Of a stretch of DNA of 64,000 nt, positions 24,697-37,322 are shown piece by piece; position 1 is the stretch's first letter; each line of letters begins with the position of its first letter. Source of the stretch: Microbacterium hydrocarbonoxydans (GTDB lineage Bacteria; Actinomycetota; Actinomycetes; Actinomycetales; Microbacteriaceae). The DNA is taken from NCBI RefSeq assembly GCF_023715885.1, contig NZ_JAMBOY010000002.1:558001-622000 (forward strand), written 5' to 3'. Made by a program: the position numbers and the translations under genes. The notes beneath the pieces were generated by a model. The model saw only the letters and a program-made list of their open reading frames with translations, was not told the origin of the DNA and did no database searches.

Positions 24697-25489
24697 GCGC
24701 CGCCTCCGCAGCACGCTGGACGTCGGGAAGAAGCGCCTCAGCCGTGCGGCGGTAGCCGAGAGGGCTCGGATGGAATCGGTCCATGCTGAACATCGCGTCA
24801 GGGTCGTCGAAGAACAGTGCTCCCACCGCCCGCCGGAGGTCGACCGGTCGAGCGCCCGCGACCCGTGCGGCCCCGGTCTGCGCGGCGGCCAGCCGGCGCG
24901 ACATGCTGGAGATCAGGCGCCGGAGCGGTTGCGGGACCGGGCGCAGCGCGCCGAGGTCGGGGCAGGTGCCGACGACGACCTCCGCGCCCCGCTGACGCAG
25001 GCGGAGGATCGCGTCGTGCAGGTGCTGCGTCGACACCGCGACCGGCACTCGGTGCGTGACGTCGTTGCCGCCGACGATGATGACGGCGACGTGCGGCGCG
25101 TAGTCAGCGGGCAGGCCGTCGAGCTGGGCGGCGAGGTCGGAGGACTCGGCGCCCACCACCGCGCCCGTGCGCAGATCGACGGGTCGCCCCGTGCCGCGCG
25201 CGAGTCCCTTCGCGAGCCGCCCACCGAGCGTCTCCTTGCGGCGGAGGGCACCGAGACCCGCCGCCACCGAGTCGCCCAGCACGAGAAGTTCGAACGGTCG
25301 GCCGTCCAGCCTCCGTCGCCACACCCGGTCGGCATCGAGCGAGTCCTCGCCCAGCGGCTTCCCGATCCGGCGGCGTGCGACGGCCGCCTGACGCGTCAGG
25401 ACGGCTCGGATGCCGGCGGCGAGCGCCACCGTCGCGACCCCGAGCCCGAGCCCGACGCCCACTCCGGCGACGAGGGACGAACGGCTCAC
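24662..25489 (-). CDS. SGNH/GDSL hydrolase family protein
   Basis: 275 residues. An N-terminal signal anchor (VGVGLGLGVATVALAAGIRA) is followed by a SGNH esterase/lipase domain: block I ELLVLGDSVAAGLGA with nucleophile Ser, block III IIVGGNDVTH with Gly/Asn, and block V MDRFHPSPLGYRR with the catalytic Asp/His. The catalytic set is complete. Acts outside or at the membrane on an ester substrate. A TCGAAT box lies 6 nt before GTG 25489. The terminal 35 bp overlap the convergent permease gene. Confidence 0.9.
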   Translation of the reverse strand: MSRSSLVAGVGVGLGLGVATVALAAGIRAVLTRQAAVARRRIGKPLGEDSLDADRVWRRRLDGRPFELLVLGDSVAAGLGALRRKETLGGRLAKGLARGTGRPVDLRTGAVVGAESSDLAAQLDGLPADYAPHVAVIIVGGNDVTHRVPVAVSTQHLHDAILRLRQRGAEVVVGTCPDLGALRPVPQPLRRLISSMSRRLAAAQTGAARVAGARPVDLRRAVGALFFDDPDAMFSMDRFHPSPLGYRRTAEALLPDVQRAAEAALSARRRATPPR

Positions 25490-25540
25490 GCTCTGATTCG
25501 ACCGGACCGCCGTGAACGCGACGTGAACGAGCGCGCCTTC

Positions 25541-26839
25541 TCAGCTGAGCGGCTTGAGCTCCAGGTCGGAGGCGCCGGCGCTCACGGTCGCGAAGGCCGT
25601 GTAGCCGTCGGCGGCAGAGCGCTCCAGCAGCGCCTTGACGTTCTTGGTGCGCCGTTCGAGCCGCACGCGGGCGCCGGACGCGACGAGCGCGGCCTTGTGC
25701 GAGACGAGCTCCCCGACCGGCACGTCGGCGTCGTGGATCAGCACCACGGCGCGCTCCTCAGCATCCGTCCCGTCCGCGACGAGGTCGACGAGCCGCTCGA
25801 AACCGAGCGAGAATCCGACCGCCGCGACCTGCTGTCCGAGGAACCGTCCGATCATGCCGTCGTAGCGGCCGCCGCCGCCCAGCGAGTAGCCGACCGAGGG
25901 ATGCGCCAGCTCGAAGATCGTGCCGGTGTAGTAGCCCATGCCCCGCACGAGGAACGGGTCGAAGACGAGCGGGACGTCGGCGGGTTCGGCGGAGGGGGCG
26001 ACCGGAGCTCGACCCGCCGACACAGCCTCGCCGATGCCGACGAGGTGCGCGACGATCTCGTCGGGCGCACCGTCCGGCAGCGCTTTGCGGATCTGCCTCT
26101 CGCCGAACGGGTTGTACTCCATGGTCTGCGGGCGCCGCAGGAACGCCTCGAACGCATCCACAGCGGATGCCGCGGCTCCCCGCTCGCGGAGCTCGGCCGC
26201 CACGCCCTCGACGCCGATCTTGTCGAGCTTGTCGATCGTGATGAGCACGCCGGGGCGCTCCTCGGCGGTGAAGCCGAAGCTGTCGAGCATCCAGTCGAGC
26301 GCGCGACGATCGTTGATGCGCACCGTCGCGCCCTCGAGCCCCAGAGCGTCCACGGCGTCGAGCGAGGCCACCATGAGCTCGGCCTCGGCCCGCGACGAGT
26401 CGTCGCCGATGATGTCGATGTCGCACTGCACGAACTGGCGGTAGCGCCCCTTCTGCGGACGCTCGGCGCGCCAGACCGGCCCGATCTGGATCGCGCGGAA
26501 CACTCCGGGAAGCTGTCCGCGGTTGCTCGCGTAGAAGCGCGCGAGCGGCACCGTGAGGTCGTAGCGGAGTCCCAGGTCGGCGAGCGCCCCCTGATCGTCG
26601 GCGGCCGCCTTGATGGCCTCGGCGTCGAGTCCGCGGCGCAGCACGTTGTAGGCGAGCTTCTCGTTGTCTCCGCCGATCCCGGCGTGCAGACGCGAGTACT
26701 CCTCGAGCGCGGGGGTCTCGATCTCGTCGAACCCGTGCACTCGATAGCGGTCGCGGATGACGGAGAGCACCCGCTCGCGGCGGGCCTTGTCGGCGGGGAG
26801 GATGTCGCGCATGCCGCGCGGCGGGTTCACAGTAGCCAC
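25541..26839 (-). CDS. hisS: Histidine-tRNA ligase
   Basis: 432 residues, class II aminoacyl-tRNA synthetase. N-terminal NPPRGMRDILPADKARRERV is typical of HisRS. Motif 2 is GVFRAIQIGPVWRAERPQKG, followed by RYRQFVQCDIDIIG. HisA-type RTKNVKALLERSAADGY and the signature GGGRYDGMIGRFLGQQ (motif 3 region) are present, with LGFERL-type SLGFERLVDL. C-terminal anticodon-binding domain from about 335. GTG 26839 start with GGAGAC ahead. mazG lies 36 bp upstream on the same strand. Confidence 0.97.
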   Translation of the reverse strand: MATVNPPRGMRDILPADKARRERVLSVIRDRYRVHGFDEIETPALEEYSRLHAGIGGDNEKLAYNVLRRGLDAEAIKAAADDQGALADLGLRYDLTVPLARFYASNRGQLPGVFRAIQIGPVWRAERPQKGRYRQFVQCDIDIIGDDSSRAEAELMVASLDAVDALGLEGATVRINDRRALDWMLDSFGFTAEERPGVLITIDKLDKIGVEGVAAELRERGAAASAVDAFEAFLRRPQTMEYNPFGERQIRKALPDGAPDEIVAHLVGIGEAVSAGRAPVAPSAEPADVPLVFDPFLVRGMGYYTGTIFELAHPSVGYSLGGGGRYDGMIGRFLGQQVAAVGFSLGFERLVDLVADGTDAEERAVVLIHDADVPVGELVSHKAALVASGARVRLERRTKNVKALLERSAADGYTAFATVSAGASDLELKPLS

Positions 26840-26875
26840 GTCTCCATCTTCCCAGGTCGCACCGGGTGCCTCCGG

Positions 26876-27529
26876 TCAGCGAGCGGCCTCGGCGGCACGC
26901 ACCTCGCCCTCGAGGCCGCGCAGACGCTCGCGCAGTGCGCGCTCGGCATCCCACCCGCGTTCGCGGGCCAGCGCGACGAGGGCGATCATGGCATCGCCGA
27001 GCTCGGCTTCGCTCGAGGGCGCGGCCGCGGACTCCGTCGCGGCGGGCTCGACGCCGACACCGGCTGCGCGTCCGACCAGCTTCTGGGCGAGGGCGAGCGC
27101 CGGCATCCCGCGCGGCACGCCGTCGAGCACGCTGGTCCTGGTGCGCTTCTCGGCCGCCTTCGCCGCGTTCCAGTGCACCAGCACCTCTTCGGGCGTGTTC
27201 GCGACGTCACCCGCGAAGACGTGCGGATGCCGCCTGACCATCTTCTCGGTGAGGGTCTCGGCCACATCGTCGATGTCGAACGGGTCGTACGGATCCTGCG
27301 CCGCGACAGCAGAGTGGAACAGCACCTGCCACAGCAGGTCGCCGAGCTCTTCACGCAGGTCGTCGCTCGTGCCGCTCTCGACGGCCTCGATCACCTCGTG
27401 CGACTCCTCGATGAGATAGGGCACGAGGTCGCGATGGGTGATGCGCTGCGACCACACGCAGCGCTCTCTGACGGCGCGCATGGTGTCGGCTGCAGCCCGC
27501 AGCGGATCGGTCTGGGAGTCTTCGGTCAC
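26876..27529 (-). CDS. mazG: MazG family nucleoside triphosphate pyrophosphohydrolase
   Basis: 217 residues from GTG 27529, chosen because it has a clean GAGGAG site and the upstream extension is unlike the family. One MazG domain: CVWSQRITHRDLVPYLIEES, HEVIEAVESGTSDDLREELG, DLLWQVLFHS, with the EExxE/ExxD metal ligands, and the conserved FAGDVANTPEEVLVHWNAAK block. Breaks down noncanonical or excess NTPs (housecleaning). It is the single-domain actinobacterial form. Likely transcribed with hisS. Confidence 0.93.
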   Translation of the reverse strand: MTEDSQTDPLRAAADTMRAVRERCVWSQRITHRDLVPYLIEESHEVIEAVESGTSDDLREELGDLLWQVLFHSAVAAQDPYDPFDIDDVAETLTEKMVRRHPHVFAGDVANTPEEVLVHWNAAKAAEKRTRTSVLDGVPRGMPALALAQKLVGRAAGVGVEPAATESAAAPSSEAELGDAMIALVALARERGWDAERALRERLRGLEGEVRAAEAAR

Positions 27530-27617
27530 GGCTGCTCCTCGGTGCGGATCCTCGGTTCGGATCGACTCTCTCACGTCTCGCGCCGTCATGCGTGCAGGGC
27601 ACCGCTCCCGACCCGGC

Positions 27618-27623
27618 TACGCT
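27618..27623 (+). promoter_or_regulatory. -10 box of leaderless ppc promoter
   Basis: TACGCT lies 7 nt before GTG 27631; a longer in-frame start at 27592 would place this box inside the gene. Confidence 0.55.
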
Positions 27624-27630
27624 CGTGTGC

Positions 27631-31744
<4,114 letters not shown>

Positions 31745-31756
31745 CGCCTTGGGCGT

Positions 31757-31815
31757 TTCGAATCGCGTGAATGGCAGCTCCCACCCGGGGAATGCTGCCA
31801 TTCACGCGATTCGAA
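31757..31815. repeat. 22-bp perfect inverted repeat between gdhA and the permease gene
   Basis: Arms 31757-31778 (TTCGAATCGCGTGAATGGCA...) and 31794-31815 match perfectly over 22 bp, with a 15-nt loop. It starts 12 nt after the gdhA stop and ends 12 nt before the stop of the convergent gene. Bidirectional termination is possible, but the AT-rich stem is unlike the GC-rich terminators elsewhere in the window and could be a dispersed palindromic element. Confidence 0.8.
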
Positions 31816-31827
31816 CCGGCCGACGCC

Positions 31828-33255
31828 TCAGCGCTCGTCGACCGGAACCTTCACGACCTTGTTGAATCCGGTCACTGCCTGGTTCTCGTCGAACGCGACG
31901 ACCTTCTTGCGGAAGCCCTTCGTGATGACCGCGAGGTAGATGAGGCCGAGCACGGTCCAGGTGATGCCGCCGATCAGCGCGTCGGGGTGCAGGTTGACCC
32001 ACAGCAGGCCGGTGAGCAGCGTGCCGATCGCGGGCATCACGATGTACGAGAAGATCTCCTTCGGCGTGCGACGCATGCCCTTGCGGATCGCGAACCACGC
32101 GATCACGGAGATGTTCACGAACGTGAAGGCGATCAGGGCGCCGTAGTTGATCCAGGCGGCGATGAGCTCGAGCGTGAACGGGATCGCGAGCAGCGAGATC
32201 GCCCCGACCAGCACGATGTTGAACGTCGGCGTGTGGGTGCGGCGGTTGATGTAGCCGAATGCTCGCTGCGGCAGCACGTTGTTGCGGCCCATCACCAGCA
32301 GCATGCGCGACACCGAGGCGTGCGAGGCGAGGCCGGACGCCAGTGTGGCGCAGAAGCCCGCCGCCGTGAGAACGGCCATGAGGACGTTGCCGCCGACGAG
32401 CTCGCCGATGATCGGCAGGGTCGAGTCCTCGACGAACTGCATGTCGCCGCCGGGGGCGAACTCGTTCCAGTCGGGGAACCGCAGCTGCGATACGTACGAG
32501 GCGACGAGGAAGATGCCACCGCCGATGAGGACGGTGAGGAGGATCGCCTTCGGCATGATCTTCGGGTCCTTCGCCTCCTCGGCGTACATCGTGACCGCGT
32601 CGAACCCGATGAAGGAGAAGCAGACGATCGTCGCACCGGTCAGCACCGCGCCGAGGGTCACGTCGTCGTGCAGGAAGGCGCCGACCGACAGGATCGTCGC
32701 CGCTCCGTCACCGCGCATCAGCTGCGCGACGACGAGCACCACGAACACGACCATGACGACGATCGAGAAGACGAGCAGGATCATGTTGAGATTCGACGTG
32801 CCGCGCATGGTCATGTAGATGACGCTCGTGACCGCGATGCAGTACAGCACCACCCAGATCCACGCGGGGACGTCGGGGAACATCGCCTCGAGATAGCTCT
32901 TGATGATGAGGCAGTTCACCATCGGCAGCAAGACGTAGTCGATCAGCGACGTCCAGCCGACCATGAAGCCGAGGTTCGGATGGATCGACTCGCGCACGTA
33001 GGTGTAGGCCGAACCGGCGCTCGGGATGGCGCTCGCGATCTTGCCGTAGCTGATGGCCGTGAACACCATCACGACCAGCGCGACGAGGTAGGCGGCGGGG
33101 ACGACGTCGTTCGTGTCGCGGGCGACCATTCCGAAGGTGTCGAACACCACGGTCGGCGTCATGTATCCGAGTCCGAGACCGACGATCGCCCAGAGACCGA
33201 GATTGCGCCGAAGGGTCCCGCCGCCGTGCGCGAGCGGCTTCGTCTTCTCTGCCAT
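31828..33255 (-). CDS. APC family permease, possibly for putrescine or amino acids
   Basis: 475 residues with about 12 membrane helices. Opening RRNLGLWAIVGLGLGYMTPT and loop AISYGKIASAIPSAGSAYTY are typical of the amino acid/polyamine/organocation group; FIGFDAVTMYAEEAKDPKI marks the conserved loop after helix 6. Overall it most resembles PuuP-like importers. Transcribed toward gdhA and away from the three-domain kinase/aminotransferase gene, 150 bp off on the same strand, so a shared amine catabolic role is reasonable. Confidence 0.88.
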   Translation of the reverse strand: MAEKTKPLAHGGGTLRRNLGLWAIVGLGLGYMTPTVVFDTFGMVARDTNDVVPAAYLVALVVMVFTAISYGKIASAIPSAGSAYTYVRESIHPNLGFMVGWTSLIDYVLLPMVNCLIIKSYLEAMFPDVPAWIWVVLYCIAVTSVIYMTMRGTSNLNMILLVFSIVVMVVFVVLVVAQLMRGDGAATILSVGAFLHDDVTLGAVLTGATIVCFSFIGFDAVTMYAEEAKDPKIMPKAILLTVLIGGGIFLVASYVSQLRFPDWNEFAPGGDMQFVEDSTLPIIGELVGGNVLMAVLTAAGFCATLASGLASHASVSRMLLVMGRNNVLPQRAFGYINRRTHTPTFNIVLVGAISLLAIPFTLELIAAWINYGALIAFTFVNISVIAWFAIRKGMRRTPKEIFSYIVMPAIGTLLTGLLWVNLHPDALIGGITWTVLGLIYLAVITKGFRKKVVAFDENQAVTGFNKVVKVPVDER

Positions 33256-33406
33256 GTGTACTCCTCGGGGAAGCGCAGGGGCCGGACTTCGGGTCGTCCG
33301 ACGCTGAGCATCAGTATGGACCCGGGATATTCGTCAGCGGAAGAGCAAATCTCGTTCGAAATACGCATTTAACATGACGCACGAAGGAGGGATTCGAAGG
33401 CCCGCG

Positions 33407-36337
33407 TCACCAGCCTTCCGAGAGCACCCGATCGAGCGATGCGAGCATATGATCGGCGCTCTCCTGCGTCAGGCAGAGCGGCGGCTTCACCTTCAGCACG
33501 TTCGATCGCTCCGAGGTCGCGAGGATCACGACCCCCAGCTCCCGCATCCGTTCGCAGATCGCCGCCGCCTCGGCATCCGCCGGCTCCATCGTCTCCCGGT
33601 CGCGCACGAGCTCCACGCCGAGGTACAGACCCGCCCCGTGCACGGGTCCGACGAGCTGATGCCGTCGCGAGAGCTCCCGGAACCCTGCCGCCAGCCGATC
33701 GCCGATCTCGCGTGCGTTGCTCTGGAGCCCGTCCGCTTCCATCGCGTCGAGCACCGCGATGCCCACCCGACAGCTCAGCGTGCTTCCGCCTGCGGAGGAG
33801 AAGAACTGCCCCTGGCTGCTCAGCGCGTCGGCGATGCGCTTCGAGGTGATGACGCCGCCGATCGGGAATCCGTTGCCCATGGGCTTCGCGATCGTGACGA
33901 TGTCCGGCACGACACCGGACTTCTCGAAGCCCCAGAACGTCGAGCCCATGCGCCCGAACCCGACCTGCACCTCGTCGGCGATGCAGAGCCCGCCGCGAGC
34001 GCGCACACGTTCGTAGGCTCCGGCCAGGTATCCGTCGGGGAGCAGCACGCCCCCGGCATTGCCGAGCACGGATTCGCAGAGGAAGGCCGCGACGTCCCGC
34101 CCCTCGGCGGCGAGTCGGTCGAGGTCGGCGTCGAGGTCCGCGAGGTAGCGGTCGGCGGTGTCGTCGCCGCGGTAGGTGCCTCGGTAGCGATTGGGCACGT
34201 CGGCGACGTGCACCCAGTCGGGGCGCGTCTCGAGCGCGAAGGGGTTGTCGTAGGCGCTGGTCGTGACCGCGTCGCTCGCCATGGTCCAGCCGTGGTACGC
34301 CTCCCGGAGCGCGACGACCGTTCGACGCGCGGTGGCCGCCTGCGCGAGCCGGAGGGCGAGATCGACCGCCTCCGACCCGCTGTTGACGAGCAGCACCGTG
34401 TCGAGCGCGCTGCCCGCCGGCATGAGGGCGATGAGGCGCTCGCTGTATTCGGCGAGGTCGCGGTAGAGGAACCGCGAGTTGGTCGCGAGGGTGCGCAGCT
34501 GACGGCTCGCGGCCTCCGCCACGAGAGGGTGCGCGTGACCGAGGCCGGCGACGTTGTTCACCATGTCGACGTACGTGCGACCCGTCGTGTCGATGAGGTG
34601 GTGGCGCCATCCGCGCTCGATCTGCGGCGGACGCTCGTAGTACCGCTCCTGCGCCTCGGCGAAGATGCGCTCCCGCCGGCGCAGTTCGTCCTGTGCCTCG
34701 TCACGCTCCGCGTGCGATCGGATGCCGAGAAGCGGGGCCGGATCAGACGTGAGGCGCCGCCACGCGGGCACGCGTTCCGGCGTGACGAGCGCTGCTCCGT
34801 CGTCGGAGAGCTCGAGCTGCGGCGCGTCCGTCCGTCGGATCCCGATCACGAGCACCGCGGAACCGTCGGTCGAGGCGACGGTCGCGATCTCCTCCCCCGC
34901 GCCCACCTCCCGGCCGGCGGACCAGACGCGCAGTCCAGCGCTTCGCACCTCCAGCACCCACCCGGGGTCCGCGACGAGGCGGAATCCTGAGTCGATCTCC
35001 TGCACCTCTCCAGTCCACGGTGCGACCACGCGCGACTCCCGCCCAGGAACGAGATGCAGCTCGGTCTCGACCGGCCACGTCGCCGCCGGGTGGGCGGAGT
35101 CGACCGCCGCACGGGTGAGGCGGAACGCCCCGTACGGCAGCACCGCGACGTCCGCGCCCCGCGCGTGCGCGTCGGCGACGAGCCGGGCCTCGGCATCGGC
35201 ATCCATCCAGCGTCCGGCGTCGAGCTCGGCCGACTCGATGCCCGCGTCGACGACGACCAGCGAGCCGACGAGGTCGGGGAGCAGTTCATGTGTCGACTGC
35301 GGCTGACCGGCGGCCGGGGCGATGTCCACCCGCTCGAGGACGTGCGCGACGGCTTCGACGAGCGGTACAGCGGTCGCGGCGTCGAAGATCGCCTGCTCCG
35401 TCGCGATGCGTTCGCGCGCGTAGTCGTTGGCACCGTCGATCGCGAGCTGCCGCCATCCGCTGGCGACGAGCAGCGCCGCCCGCAGCACGATGAGCGGCCA
35501 GACGGCTTCCGCCTCCTCGCGGTGCAGCGGCACGCGCTCGTGGAAGGCTGCGATCGTCTCGAGCACCCGGAGCGGACGCTCCGGCTCGTGGTGCAGCATC
35601 GATGAGGCGCATACCGCGAGCTCCGCGACCCGCCATCCCAGTCCGAGGTCGCCGAGGTCGAGAACGACGTGCGGATGCAGCCGTGAGTCCGCTCTGCGGA
35701 CGCCCGTCGTGTTGTCGTCGGTGAGGTCGCCGTGGATCGGCTGCACCGGAAGGTCGGCCCCTACCGTGGCGACGACCGCGTGCGCCTCGTCCGCCGCCGA
35801 CAGCACGCGCTGTCGCAGGTCGGCGTCGCCGATCGCGTCGGCGAGCCCGCGGATCTGGTCGTACGCGACACGCATGTCCCACATCTGATCCCGCTCGAGT
35901 CCCGGATGCCGCAGGTCGACGAGCGCCGAGACGGATGCCGCGGCGAGCGCGCCGAACTCGGCGAGCACGACCGGAGCGAGGTAGCCAACATCGACGATCG
36001 GCTCGCCCTCTGCGTACTCGCTGCGCCGCACGGCGAACCCCCGCCAGCGCTGGGTCAGCCGTCCGTCGAGACCGGGGAGCACGGCCGGCACGCGAACACC
36101 GGCGGCGCGGTACGCCTCGAGCGCGGCGTGCTGGGCATCGCGCGCCTCGTCGCCGAACACGGGATTGTCGACCCTCAGCACGCTGCGCCCGCCACCCGCC
36201 GCGTGCAGCACGAAGTTCCGGTCCTGGTTGCTGCCGAGCTCGGTCGCCCGCACCTCGACGCCATAGCACTCGCGGGCGATCGCCTCCGCATCCTCCGTCG
36301 TGACGTCCGGGCGGACCAGGCCTGCGCCGACGCTCAC
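33407..36337 (-). CDS. Fusion: APH-type kinase, middle beta domain, class III aminotransferase-fold enzyme
   Basis: 976 residues. Domain 1 (about 1-330) is an aminoglycoside/choline/hydroxylysine kinase fold, with the catalytic loop PIHGDLTDDN and the metal site VLDLGDLGLG. Domain 2 (about 350-510) is beta-rich with a VVAPWTGEVQEIDSGF / AGREVGAGEEIATV pattern resembling M23/lipoyl-like barrels. Domain 3 (about 540-976) is a complete class III PLP fold: LLVNSGSEAVDLALRLAQ, CIADEVQVGFGRMGSTFW, and PLP lysine in VTIAKPMGNGFPIGGV. Separate kinase and phospho-lyase proteins of these families act in turn on hydroxylysine or ethanolamine in animals, so a phosphorylate-then-eliminate route for an amino alcohol is likely. 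GTG start overlaps the previous stop. Confidence 0.9.
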   Translation of the reverse strand: MSVGAGLVRPDVTTEDAEAIARECYGVEVRATELGSNQDRNFVLHAAGGGRSVLRVDNPVFGDEARDAQHAALEAYRAAGVRVPAVLPGLDGRLTQRWRGFAVRRSEYAEGEPIVDVGYLAPVVLAEFGALAAASVSALVDLRHPGLERDQMWDMRVAYDQIRGLADAIGDADLRQRVLSAADEAHAVVATVGADLPVQPIHGDLTDDNTTGVRRADSRLHPHVVLDLGDLGLGWRVAELAVCASSMLHHEPERPLRVLETIAAFHERVPLHREEAEAVWPLIVLRAALLVASGWRQLAIDGANDYARERIATEQAIFDAATAVPLVEAVAHVLERVDIAPAAGQPQSTHELLPDLVGSLVVVDAGIESAELDAGRWMDADAEARLVADAHARGADVAVLPYGAFRLTRAAVDSAHPAATWPVETELHLVPGRESRVVAPWTGEVQEIDSGFRLVADPGWVLEVRSAGLRVWSAGREVGAGEEIATVASTDGSAVLVIGIRRTDAPQLELSDDGAALVTPERVPAWRRLTSDPAPLLGIRSHAERDEAQDELRRRERIFAEAQERYYERPPQIERGWRHHLIDTTGRTYVDMVNNVAGLGHAHPLVAEAASRQLRTLATNSRFLYRDLAEYSERLIALMPAGSALDTVLLVNSGSEAVDLALRLAQAATARRTVVALREAYHGWTMASDAVTTSAYDNPFALETRPDWVHVADVPNRYRGTYRGDDTADRYLADLDADLDRLAAEGRDVAAFLCESVLGNAGGVLLPDGYLAGAYERVRARGGLCIADEVQVGFGRMGSTFWGFEKSGVVPDIVTIAKPMGNGFPIGGVITSKRIADALSSQGQFFSSAGGSTLSCRVGIAVLDAMEADGLQSNAREIGDRLAAGFRELSRRHQLVGPVHGAGLYLGVELVRDRETMEPADAEAAAICERMRELGVVILATSERSNVLKVKPPLCLTQESADHMLASLDRVLSEGW

Positions 36338-36951
36338 TCCCCACCCGCCGGGCCGTCGACGCGGACGTCGTGGGCGTGCCGCGCCAGCGAGCTGCCGTAG
36401 CGCTCAGTGAGCTGCACCATGAGGTCGGGGGTGTCGCGGTCGACGCCGAAGACGTGGCCGGGGAAGTCGAGCTCGGGCTGAGCGGCGGCGATCTCGTCCT
36501 CCCGGTCCGGCGAGAGGAGCTGCACGGGGTCGCCGACGGCCACCCAGCCGATCGGCACGACGGTCCCCGACGGCAGCACCGCACGCCGGTGCACGATCGC
36601 GTTCACGCGCACCTCGCAGCGGTCGCCGACGATCGCGCCGTTGAAGATCCTCGCGCCAGAGGCGAAGAAGACCTCCTCGCCGACCGTGGCACCCGCGATG
36701 CTGGCGAGGGTGCCGACGAGCGTATGCGGCCCGATGTGCACGGCATTCGCCGCGGTCGCCCTGATGAGGGCGTTCTCCATGACGATCACGTGCTCACCGA
36801 GGGTGATCGGTCCGCCCTCGGCCGTGATGACGGCCCCGTGCAGGACCTGGCAGCCGGGCCCGATCTGCACGTCGCCGGAGATCACGGCGGTCGGAGCGAT
36901 GACGGCGGTGTCGTGGATCTGGGGGCGAGCCCCGAGGTGCTCGTACAGCAT
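36334..36951 (-). CDS. Left-handed beta-helix protein, gamma-carbonic-anhydrase-like
   Basis: 205 residues. At least six hexapeptide-repeat coils: IHDTAVIAPTAVISGDVQIG, VLHGAVITAEGGPITLGEHV, VHIGPHTLVGTLASIAGATV, IFNGAIVGDRCEVRVNAIVH. Resembles CaiE/PaaY and gamma-carbonic anhydrases, trimers with metal at subunit borders. I cannot see all three canonical metal histidines with confidence, so activity is open. Its stop overlaps the GTG of the downstream fusion gene, which ties it to that pathway; members of this family often accompany amine or carnitine catabolism. Confidence 0.85.
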   Translation of the reverse strand: MLYEHLGARPQIHDTAVIAPTAVISGDVQIGPGCQVLHGAVITAEGGPITLGEHVIVMENALIRATAANAVHIGPHTLVGTLASIAGATVGEEVFFASGARIFNGAIVGDRCEVRVNAIVHRRAVLPSGTVVPIGWVAVGDPVQLLSPDREDEIAAAQPELDFPGHVFGVDRDTPDLMVQLTERYGSSLARHAHDVRVDGPAGGE

Positions 36952-36990
36952 GAGGTCAGCGTAGCGCCGACTGCCCCTCGGCCTGGAAGG

Positions 36991-37152
36991 CTATTCCTTG
37001 GTCGCGGCGGAGCGGCGCAGCATCCCGATCACGAGCGTGGCGAGGAACAGCACGATTCCCAAGACCGCCAGCCACAGCAGCCCCTTGATGACGAAGCCGA
37101 AGACCGCGAGACCGGCCCACAGGACGAGGAGGATGATCAGCAGTGCCCACAT
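36991..37152 (-). CDS. Small hydrophobic membrane protein
   Basis: 53 residues from ATG 37152, with GGAGGG 11 nt ahead. Two adjoining hydrophobic segments (MWALLIILLVLWAGLAVFGF and LLWLAVLGIVLFLATLVIGM) and a basic tail LRRSAATKE. Small proteins of this look are widespread in actinobacteria and unassigned. An in-frame extension upstream exists but lacks a ribosome site. Confidence 0.75.
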   Translation of the reverse strand: MWALLIILLVLWAGLAVFGFVIKGLLWLAVLGIVLFLATLVIGMLRRSAATKE

Positions 37153-37227
37153 GGGTTCAGCATCCCTCCGCGGCGCAACGTCGGTCACCCCGTTGACGTG
37201 CGGCTCGCCCGTCGCTAGAGCCACTGC

Positions 37228-37255
37228 TACGCTCGCTCACATGGCAGGCCTCTGA
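37228..37255 (+). promoter_or_regulatory. Possible promoter with a 4-codon leader ORF
   Basis: TACGCT (37228-37233), 7 nt, then ATG GCA GGC CTC TGA (37241-37255) encoding M-A-G-L. The SDR gene starts 67 nt further on with its own GAAAGG site. Could be a leaderless mini-ORF or simply a chance ATG in the leader. Confidence 0.35.
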
Positions 37256-37322
37256 CTCGATCCCATCCCCGCCGCTCGGCTGCGTTCCGCACGCCCCGGC
37301 GCCTCCGATCGAAAGGCACCCC

